From contig OY987225.1 of assembly GCA_963920705.1 (NCBI GenBank), positions 12,976,829-13,040,828 on the forward strand: a stretch of 64,000 nt of DNA, written 5' to 3'. This DNA comes from Odiellus spinosus (taxonomy: Eukaryota; Arthropoda; Arachnida; Opiliones; Phalangiidae). The notes under the pieces were generated by a model. That model searched no databases, had not been told where the DNA came from, and was given only the letters and a program-made list of their open reading frames with translations. Each line of letters opens with the position of its first letter. Position 1 is the first letter of the stretch. The position numbers and the translations under genes were made by a program. Below are positions 51,054 through 61,290 of this stretch, one piece after another.

Positions 51054-52511
51054 AAGCTAACATGAACGAATTGCCTCGACTAAAGTCGAGGAGTTGTAAT
51101 AAAACATTATCCATGGATTAGGTTTGTTCGTTTACAACCTAGATTAAAAATTAAAATATGGGGATTTTTTATTCCCTTTAAATTCCTTGTATAAGGATTC
51201 ATAAGGTAACATGAACGAATTGCCTCGACTAAAGTCGAGGAGTTGTAATAAAACATTATCCATGGATTAGGTTTGTTCGTTTGCAACATAGATTAATAAT
51301 TAAAATATGGGAATTTTTATTCCCTTTAAATTCCTTGTATAAGCATTCATAAGCTAACATGAACGAATTGCCTCGACTAAAGTCGAGGAATTGTAATAAA
51401 ACAATAACCATGGATTAGGTTTGTTCGTTTGCAACCTAGATTAAAAATTATAATATGGGGATTTTTTACTCCCTTTAAATTCATAAGCTAACATGAACGA
51501 CTTGCCTCGACTAAAGTCGAGGAGTTGTAATAAAACATTATCTATGGAGTATGTTTGTTCGTTTGCAACCTAGATTAAAAATTAAAATATGGGGATTTTT
51601 TATTCCCTTTAAATTCCTTGTATAAGCATTCATAAGCTAACATGAACGAATTGCCTCGACTAAAGTCGAGGAGTTGTAATAAAACATTATCCATGGATTA
51701 GGTTTGTTCGTTTGCAACCTAGATTAAAAATTAAAATATGGGGAATTTTTATTCCCTTTAAATTCCTTGTATAAGCATTCATAAGGTAACATGAACGAAT
51801 TGCCTCGACTAAAGTCGAGGAGTTGTAATAAAACATTATCCATGGATTAGGTTTGTTCGTTTACAACCTAGATTAAAAATTAAAATATGGGGATTTTTTA
51901 TTCCCTTTAAATTCCTTGTATAAGGATTCATAAGGTAACATGAACGAATTGCCTCGACTAAAGTCGAGGAGTTGCAATAAAACATTATCCATGGATTAGG
52001 TTTGTTCGTTTGCAACATAGATTAATAATTAAAATATGGGAATTTTTATTCCCTTTAAATTCCTTGTATAAGCATTCATAAGCTAACATGAACGAATTGC
52101 CTCGACTAAAGTCGAGGAATTGTAATAAAACAATAACCATGGATTAGGTTTGTTCGTTTGCAACCTAGATTAAAAATTATAATATGGGGATTTTTTACTC
52201 CCTTTAAATTCATAAGCTAACATGAACGACTTGCCTCGACTAAAGTCGAGGAGTTGTAATAAAACATTATCCATGGAGTAGGTTTGTTCGTTTGCAACCT
52301 AGATTAAAAATTAAAATATGGGGATTTTTTATTCCCTTTAAATTCCTTGTATAAGCATTCATAAGCTAACATGAACGAATTGCCTCGACTAAAGTCGAGG
52401 AGTTGTAATAAAACATTATCCATGGATTAGGTTTGTTCGTTTGCAACCTAGATTAAAAATTAAAATATGGGGAATTTTTATTCCCTTTAAATTCCTTGTA
52501 TAAGCATTCAT
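51054..52511. repeat. 729-bp tandem duplication (two units)
   Basis: Units at about 51054-51782 and 51783-52511 have five monomers each. Both carry TTTACAACC, AAGGATTC, CAACATAG, ACAATAACC and a shortened monomer where CTTTAAATTC joins directly to ATAAGC (near 51481 and 52210). GAACGACTTGCC follows. Differences include GTTGCAATAAAAC and GAGTAGG in unit 2 against GTTGTAATAAAAC and GAGTATG in unit 1. No gene is present. Confidence 0.86.
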
Positions 52512-55295
52512 AAGGTAACATGAACGAATTGCCTCGACTAAAGTCGAGGAGTTGTAATAAAACATTATCCATGGATTAGGTTTGTTCGTTTGCAACCTAG
52601 ATTAAAAATTAAAGTATGGGGATTTTTTATTCCTTTTAAATTCCTTGTATAAGCATTCATAAGCTAACATGAACGAATTGCCTCGACTAAAGTCGAGGAG
52701 TTGTAATAAAACATTAACCATGGATTAGGTTTGTTCGTTTGCAACCTAGATTAATAATTAAAATACGGGAATTTATATTCCCTTTAAATTCCTTGTATAA
52801 GCATTCATAGGCTAACATGAACGAATTGCCTCGAATAAAGTCGAGCAGTTGTAATAAAACAATATCCATGGATTAGGTTTGTTCGTTTGCAACCTAGATT
52901 AAAAATTAAAATATGGGGATTTTTTATTCCCTTTAAATTCCTTGTATAAGCATTCATAAGCTAACATGAACGAATTGCCTCGACTAAAGTCGAGGAGTTG
53001 TAATAAAACATTATCCATGGATTAGGTTTGTTCGTTTACAACCTAGATTAAAAATTAAAATATGGGGATTTTTTATTCCCTTTAAATTCCTTGTATAAGC
53101 GTTCATAAGCTAACATGAACGAATTGCCTCGACTAAAGTCGAGGAGTTGTAATAAAACATTATCCATGGATTAGGTTTGTTCGTTGGTAACCTAGATTAA
53201 AAATTAAAATATGGGGATTTTTTCATTCCCTTTAAATTCCTTGTATAAGCATTCATAAGCTAACATGAACGAATGAGGAGTTGTAATAAAACATTATCCA
53301 TGGATTAGGTTTGTTCGTTTGCAACCTAGATTAACAATTAAAATATGGGGAATTTTTATTCCCTTTAAATTCCTTGTATAAGCATTCATAAGGTAACATG
53401 AACGAATTGCCTCGACTAAAGTCGAGGAGTTGTAATAAAACATTATCCATGGATTAGGTTTGTTCGTTTGAAACCTAGATTAAAAATTAAAGTATGGGGA
53501 TTTTTTATTCCTTTTAAATTCCTTGTATAAGCATTCATAAGCTAACATGAACGAATTGCCTCGACTAAAGTCGAGGAGTTGTAATAAAACATTATCCATG
53601 GATTAGGTTTGTTCGTTTGCAACCTAGATTAATAATTAAAATATGGGAATTTTTATTTCCTTTAAATTCCTTGTATAAGCATTCATAGGCTAACATGAAC
53701 GAATTGCCTCGACTAAAGTCGAGGAGTTGTAATAAAACAATATGAATGGATTAGGTTTGTTCGTTTGCAACCTAGATTAAAAATTAAAATATGGGTATTT
53801 TTTATTCCCTTTAAATTCCTTGTATAAGCATTCATAAGCTAACATGAACGAATTGCCTCGACTAAAGTCGAGGAGTTGTAATAAAACATTATCCATGGAT
53901 TAGGTTTGTTCGTTTACAACCTAGATTAAAAATTAAAATATGGGGATTTTTTATTCCCTTTAAATTCCTTGTATAAGCATTCATAAGCTAACATGAACGA
54001 ATTGCCTCGACTAAAGTCAAGGAGTTGTAATAAAACATTATCCATGGATTAGGTTTGTTCGTTTGCAACCTAGATTAAAAATTAAAATATGGGGAATTTT
54101 TATTCCCTTTAAATTCCTTGTATAAGCATACATAAGCTAACATGAACGAATGAGGAGTTGTAATAAAACATTATCCATGGATTAGGTTTGTTCGTTTGCA
54201 ACCTAGATTAATAATTAAAATATGGGAATTTTTATTCCCTTTAAATTCCTTGTATAAGCATTCATAGGCTAACATGAACGAATTGCCTCGAGTAAAGTCG
54301 AGGAGTTGTAATAAAACAATATGAATGGATTAGGTTTGTTCGTTTGCAACCTAGATTAAAAATTAAAATATGGGGATTTTTATTCCCTTTAAATTCCTTG
54401 TATAAGCATTCATAAGCTAACATGAACGAATTGCCTCGACTAAAGTCGAGGAGTTGTAATAAAACATTATCCATGGATTAGGTTTGTTCGTTTGCAACCT
54501 AGATTAAAAATTAAAATATGGGGATTTTTTATTCCCTTTAAATTCCTTGTATAAGCTTTCATAAGCTAATATGAACGAATTGCCTCGACTAAAGTCGAGT
54601 GTTTGTAATAAAACAATATGAATGGATTAGGTTTGTTCGTTTGCAACCTAGATTAAAAATTAAAATATGTTTTTTTTTATTCCCTTTAAATTCCTTGTAT
54701 AAGCATTCATAAGCTAACATGAACGAATGAGGAGTTGTAATAAAACATTATCCATGGATTAGGTTTGTTCGTTTGCAACCTAGATTAAAAATTAAAATAT
54801 GTTTTTTTTTTTTTTATTCCCTTTAAATTCCTTGTATAAGCATTCATAAATTCCTTGTATAAGCATTCATAAGCTAACATGAACGAATGAGGAGTTGTAA
54901 TAAAACATTATCCATGGATTAGGTTTGTTCGTTTGCAACCTAGATTAAAAATTAAAATATGGGGAATTTTTATTCCCTTTAAATTCCTTGTATAAGCATT
55001 CATAAGGTAACATGAACGAATTGCCTCGACTAAAGTCGAGGAGTTGTAATAAAACATTATCCATGGATTAGGTTTGTTCGTTTGCAACCTAGATTAAAAA
55101 TTAAAGTATGGGGATTTTTTATTCCTTTTAAATTCCTTGTATAAGCATTCATAAGCTAACATGAACGAATTGCCTCGACTAAAGTCGAGGAGTTGTAATA
55201 AAACATTATCCATGGATTAGGTTTGTTCGTTTACAACCTAGATTAAAAATTAAAATATGGGGATTTTTTATTCCCTTTAAATTCCTTGTATAAGC
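52512..55295. repeat. Mixed full and short monomer block
   Basis: Short monomers reappear here (about 53274, 54149, 54727 and 54886) after none between about 36.1 and 53.2 kb. ATGAATGG monomers lie near 53.74, 54.32 and 54.62 kb. A palindrome damaged to GTCGAGTGTTTG lies near 54593. No insert and no gene are present. Confidence 0.82.
54802..54870. repeat. 14-T tract followed by a 23-bp local duplication
   Basis: The T-run is 14 long (54802-54815), the longest I saw in the window. Just downstream AAATTCCTTGTATAAGCATT begins at 54825 and again at 54848, a 23-bp tandem duplication of the monomer boundary. Both look like slippage products. Confidence 0.9.
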
Positions 55296-58255
55296 TTTCA
55301 TAAGCTAACATGAACGAATTGCCTCGACTAAAGTCGAGGAGTTGTAATAAAACAATATCCATGGATTAGGTTTGTTCGTTTGCAACCTAGATTAAAAATT
55401 AAAATATGTTTTTTTTTTATTCCCTTTAAATTCCTTGTATAAGCATTCATAAGCTAACATGAACGAATTGCCTCGACTAAAGTCGAGGAGTTGTGATAAA
55501 ACATTATCCATGGATTAGGTTTGTTCGTTTACAACCTAGATTAAAAATTAAAATATGGGGATTTTTTATTCCCTTTAAATTCCTTTTATAAGCTTTCATA
55601 AGCTAACATGAACGAATTGCCTCGACTAAAGTCGAGGAGTTGTAATAAAACATTATCCATGGATTAGGTTTGTTCGTTTACAACCTAGATTAAAAATTAA
55701 AATATGGGGATTTTTTATTCCCTTTAAATTCCTTGTATAAGCATTCATAAGCTAACATGAACGAATTGCTTCGACTAAAATCGAGGAGTTGTAATAAAAC
55801 ATTATCCATGGATTAGGTTTGTTCGTTTGCAACCTAGATTAAAAATTAAAATATGGGGAATTTTTATTCCCTTTAAATTCCTTGGATAAGCATTCATAAG
55901 CTAACATGAACGAATTGCCTCGACTAAAGTCGAGAAGTTGTGATAAAACATTATCCATGGATTAGGTTTGTTCGTTTGCAACCTAAATTAAAAATTAAAA
56001 TATGGGGAATTTTTATTCCCTTTAAATTCCTTGTATAAGCATTCATAAGGTAACATGAACGTATTCCCTCGACTAAAGTCGAGGAGTTGTAATAAAAAAT
56101 TATCCATGGATCAGGTTTGTTCGTTTGCAATCTAGATTAAAAATTAAAATATGGGAATGTTTTTCCCTTTAAATTCCTTGTATACGCATTCATAAGCTAA
56201 CATGAACGAATTGCCTCGACTAAAGTCGAGGAATTGTAATAAAACAATAACCATGGATTAGGTTTGTTCGTTTGCAACCTAGATTAAAAATTAAAATATG
56301 GGGATTTTTTATTCCCTTTAAATTCCTTGTAAAAGCATTCATAAGCTAACATGAACGAATTGCCTCGACTAAAGTCGAGGAGTTGTAATAAAACATTATC
56401 CATGGATTAGGTTTGTTCGTTTGCAACCTAGATTAAAAACTAAAATATGGGGATTTTTTATTCCCTTTAAATTCTTTATATAAGCATTCATAAGCTAACA
56501 TGAACGAATTGCCTCGACTAAAGTCGAGGAGTTGTAATAAAACATTATCCATGGATTATGTTTGTTCGTTTGCAACCTAGATTAAAAATTAAAATATGGG
56601 GAATTTTTATTCCCTTTAAATTCCTTGTATAAGCATTCATAAGGTAACATGAACGAATTGCCTCGACTAAAGTCGAGGAGTTGTGATAAAACATTATCCA
56701 TGGATTAGGTTTGTTCGTTTGCAACCTAGATTAAAAATTAAAGTATGGGGATTTTTTATTCCCTTTAAATTCCTTGTATAAGGATTCATAAGCTAACATG
56801 AACGAATTGCCTCGACTAAAGTCGAGGAGTTGTAATAAAACATTATCCATGGATTATGTTTGTTCGTTTGCAACGTAGATTAATAATTAAAATATGGGAA
56901 TTTTTATTCCCTTTAAATTCCTTGTATAAGCATTCATAGGCTAACATGAACGAATTGCCTCGACTAAAAGCGAGGAGTTGTAATAAAACATTATCCATTT
57001 ATTAGGTTTGTTCGTTTGTAACCTAGATTAAAAATTAAAATATGGGGATTTTTTACTCCCTTTAAATTCCTTGTATAAGCATTCATAAGCTAACATGAAC
57101 GACTTGCCTCGACTAAAGTCGAGGAGTTGTAATAAAACATTATCCATGGAGTAGGTTTGTTCGTTTGCAACCTAGATTAAAAATTAAAATATGGGGATTT
57201 TTTATTCCCTTTAAATTCCTTGTATAAGCATTCATAAGCTAACATGAACGAATTGCCTCGACTAAAGTCGAGGAGTTGTAATAAAACATTATCCATGGAT
57301 TAGGTTTGTTCGTTTGCAACCTAGATTAAAAACTAAAATATGGGGATTTTTTATTCCCTTTAAATTCTTTATATAAGCATTAATAAGCTAACATGAACGA
57401 ATGAGGAGTTGTAATAAAACATTATCCATGGATTAGGTTTGTTCGTTTGCAACCTAGATTAAAAATTAAAATATGGGGAATTTTTATTCCCTTTAAATTC
57501 CTTGTATAAGCATTCATAAGGTAACATGAACGAATTGCCTCGACTAAAGTCGAGGAGTTGTAATAAAACATTATCCATGGATTAGGTTTGTTCGTTTGCA
57601 ACCTAGATTAAAAATTAAAGTATGGGGATTTTTTATTCCTTTTAAATTCCTTGTATAAGCATTCATAAGCTAACATGACCGAATTGCCTCGACTAAAGTC
57701 GAGGAGTTGTAATAAAACATTAACCATGGATTAGGTTTGTTCGTTTGCAACCTAGATTAATAATTAAAATACGGGAATTTTTATTCCCTTTAAATTCCTT
57801 GTATAAGCATTCATAGGCTAACATGAACGAATTGCCTCGAATAAAGTCGAGCAGTAGTAATAAAACAATATCCATGGATTAGGTTTGTTCGTTTGCAACC
57901 TAGATTAAAAATTAAAATATGGGGATTTTTTATTCCCTTTAAATTCCTTGTATAAGCATTCATAAGCTAACATGAACGAATTGCCTCGACTAAAGTCGAG
58001 GAGTTGTAATAAAACATTATCCATGGATTAGGTTTGTTCGTTTACAACCTAGATTAAAAATTAAAATATGGGGATTTTTTATTCCCTTTAAATTCCTTGT
58101 ATAAGCTTTCATAAGCTAACATGAACGAATTGCCTCGACTAAAGTCGAGGAGTTGTAATAAAACATTATCCATGGATTAGGTTTGTTCGTTTGCAACCTA
58201 GATTAAAAATTAAAGTATGGGGATTTTTTATTCCTTTTAAATTCCTTGTATAAGC
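55296..58255. repeat. ~2.96-kb block, first copy
   Basis: About 55296-56856 recurs at about 58256-59810, offset 2960-2961 bp and then 2954 bp after a 7-bp deletion near 58.95 kb. Landmarks are a TATG T-run (55401/58361), AAGTTGTGATAAAAC/GAGTTGTGATAAAAC, GAACGTATTCCC (56061/59015), GGATCAGG, GGGAATGTTTTTCCC and TTGTAAAAGC. A CAACGTAG monomer with no insert lies near 56871. The remainder (56.9-58.2 kb) resembles 52.5-53.2 kb. No gene is present. Confidence 0.84.
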
Positions 58256-59946
58256 ATTCATAAGCTAACATGAACGAATTGCCTCGACTAAAGTCGAGGA
58301 GTTGTAATAAAACAATATCCATGGATTAGGTTTGTTCGTTTGCAACCTAGATTAAAAATTAAAATATGTTTTTTTTTTTATTCCCTTTAAATTCCTTGTA
58401 TAAGCATTCATAAGCTAACATGAACGAATTGCCTCGACTAAAGTCGAGGAGTTGTAATAAAACATTATCCATGGATTAGGTTTGTTCGTTTACAACCTAG
58501 ATTAAAAATTAAAATATGGGGATTTTTTATTCCCTTTAAATTAATTGTATAAGCTTTCATAAGCTAACATGAACGAATTGCCTCGACTTAAGTCGAGGAG
58601 TTGTAATAAAACATTATCCATGGATTAGGTTTGTTCGTTTACAACCTAGATTAAAAATTAAAATATGGGGATTTTTTATTCCCTTTAAATTCCTTGTATA
58701 AGCATTCATAAGCTAACATGAACGAATTGCTTCGACTAAAATCGAGGAGTTGTAATAAAACATTATCCATGGATTAGGTTTGTTCGTTTGCAACCTAGAT
58801 TAAAAATTAAAATATGGGGAATTTTTATTCCCTTTAAATTCCTTGGATAAGCATTCATAAGCTAACATGAACGAATTGCCTCGACTAAAGTCGAGGAGTT
58901 GTGATAAAACATTATCCATGGATTAGGTTGGTTCGTTTGCAACCTAAATTAAAATATGGGGAATTTTTATTCCCTTTAAATTCCTTGTATAAGCATTCAT
59001 AAGGTAACATGAACGTATTCCCTCGACTAAAGTCGAGGAGTTGTAATAAAAAATTATCCATGGATCAGGTTTGTTCGTTTGCAATCTAGATTAAAAATTA
59101 AAATATGGGAATGTTTTTCCCTTTAAATTCCTTGTATACGCATTCATAAGCTAACATGAACGAATTGCCTCGACTAAAGTCGAGGAATTGTAATAAAACA
59201 ATAACCATGGATTAGGTTTGTTCGTTTGCAACCTAGATTAAAAATTAAAATATGGGGATTTTTTATTCCCTTTAAATTCCTTGTAAAAGCATTCATAAGC
59301 TAACATGAACGAATTGCCTCGACTAAAGTCGAGGAGTTGTAATAAAACATTATCCATGGATTAGGTTTGTTCGTTTTCAACCTAGATTAAAAACTAAAAT
59401 ATGGGGATTTTTTATTCCCTTTAAATTCTTTATATAAGCATTCATAAGCTAACATGAACGAATTGCCTCGACTAAAGTCGAGGAGTTGTAATAAAACATT
59501 ATCCATGGATTATGTTTGTTCGTTTGCAACCTAGATTAAAAATTAAAATATGGGGAATTTTTATTCCCTTTAAATTCCTTGTATAAGCATTCATAAGGTA
59601 ACATGAACGAATTGCCTCGACTAAAGTCGAGGAGTTGTGATAAAACATTATCCATGGATTAGGTTTGTTCGTTTGCAACCTAGATTAAAAATTAAAGTAT
59701 GGGGATTTTTTATTCCCTTTAAATTCCTTGTATAAGGATTCATAAGCTAACATGAACGAATTGCCTCGACTAAAGTCGAGGAGTTGTAATAAAACATTAT
59801 CCATGGATTAGGTTTGTTCGTTTGCAACCTAGATTAAAATATGGGGATTTTTTATTCCCTTTAAATTCCTTGTATAAGCATTCATAAGGTAACATGAACG
59901 AATTTCCTCGACTAAAGTCGAGGAGTTATAATAAAACATTATCCAT
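58256..59946. repeat. ~2.96-kb block, partial second copy
   Basis: This follows 55.3-56.86 kb until about 59.81 kb, where it switches to the 7-bp-deleted monomer and insert-flank monomer of insert copy 14. It includes a TTAA palindrome centre (58581-58598). No gene is present. Confidence 0.84.
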
Positions 59947-60331
59947 AGAAAACATTATCCAATTAAGGTATGCGATCAGATCATAGAACTCTGATTCTAT
60001 GCCTAAAGCCAAAGCTAAATTAAGTAAATTTTTCTATCGAACGAAAAGTTTCATTTTGTTTGACACGTAACCCCTGAAAAATAATTAAGCGAAATTTAAT
60101 GTTAAGCGTCAATGGGAGAAAATCGTCTGTTATGTTTTTTCTTAAATATTTCCGAGTGAATAAAATCAGTTGTTTTGAAATTTGAAACTCTTAATCGTGC
60201 CAGATTGTGATTATATTTAAATTTCGTTTTAAAAGAAAATCTAATTATATTTAAATTTCGTTTTAAAAGAAAATCTAATTATATTTAAATTTCATGTTTT
60301 AAGAGAGAATTTAATTGTATTAAAATTTAAT
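59947..60331 (+). repeat. Insert copy 14, expanded to 385 bp
   Basis: It has standard junctions and the CTGATTC loop. The 34-bp subrepeat beginning ATTATATTTAAATTTCG is present twice (60210-60243 and 60244-60277) before the ATTATATTTAAATTTCATG unit at 60278, so the copy is 34 bp longer than the rest. It shares CTCTTAATCG with copy 15. The left-flank monomer has GAATTTCCTCG for GAATTGCCTCG, also shared with copy 15. Confidence 0.94.
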
Positions 60332-60940
60332 GTTGTAATAAAACATTATCCATGGATTAGGTTTGTTCGTTTGCAACGTAGATTAATAATTAAAATATGG
60401 GAATTTTTATTCCCTTTAAATTCCTTGTATAAGCATTCATAAGGTAACATGAACGAATTGCCTCGACTATAGTCGAGGAGTTGTAATAAAACAATATCCA
60501 TGGATTAGGTTTGTTCGTTTGCAACCTAGATTAAAAATTAAAGTATTGGGATTTTTTATTAACTATAAATTCCTTGTATAAGCATTCATAAGCTAACATG
60601 AACGAATTGCCTCGACTAAAGTCGAGGAGTTGTAATAAAACATTATCCATGGATTAGGTTTGTTCGTTTGTAACCTAGATTAAAAATTAAAATATGGGGA
60701 TTTTTTATTCCCTTTAAATTCCTGTATAAGCATTCATAAGCTAACATGAACGAATTGCCTCGACTAAAGTCGAGGAGTTGTAATAAAACATTATTCATGG
60801 ATTAGGTTTGTTCGTTTGCAACCTAGATTAAAATATGGGGATTTTTTATTCCCTTTAAATTCCTTGTATAAGCATTCATAAGGTAACATGAACGAATTTC
60901 CTCGACTAAAGTCGAGGAGTTATAATAAAACATTATCCAT
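60332..60940. repeat. Four-monomer spacer between insert copies 14 and 15
   Basis: This is a CAACGTAG monomer, a fully palindromic ACTATAGT monomer (about 60467) with a TATTGGGATTTTTTATTAACTA variant, a TTTGTAACC monomer, and the 7-bp-deleted monomer before copy 15. The arrangement resembles the spacer units in the 40-48 kb core. No gene is present. Confidence 0.85.
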
Positions 60941-61290
60941 AGAAAACATTATCCAATTAAGGTATGCGATCAGATCATAGAACTCTGATTCTATGCCTAA
61001 AGCCAAAGCTAAATTAAGTAAATTTTTCTATCGAACGAAAAGTTTCATTTTGTTTGACACGTAACCCCTGAAAAATAATTAATCGAAATTTAATGTTAAG
61101 CGTCAATGGGAGAAAATCGTCTGTTATGTTTTTTCTTAAATATTTCCGAGTGAATAAAATCAGTTGTTTTGAAATTTGAAACTCTTAATCGTGCCAGATT
61201 GTGATTATATTTAAATTTCGTTTTAAAAGAAAATCTAATTATATTTAAATTTCATGTTTTAAGAGAGAATTTAATGTATTAAAATTTAAT
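60941..61290 (+). repeat. Insert copy 15 (350 bp)
   Basis: It has standard junctions and the CTGATTC loop. One T is missing near the end (TTAATGTATT). It has AATTAATCG as in copy 7 and CTCTTAATCG as in copy 14. The right flank reads GTTGTAACAAAAC instead of GTTGTAATAAAAC, then CAACGTAG. Confidence 0.93.

Noticed and set aside
60210..60331. Autonomous replication origin (AT-rich TTTAAATTT tracts)
   Set aside because: The AT-richness and ATTTAAATTT repeats are suggestive at most. No defined origin consensus can be shown without knowing the organism.
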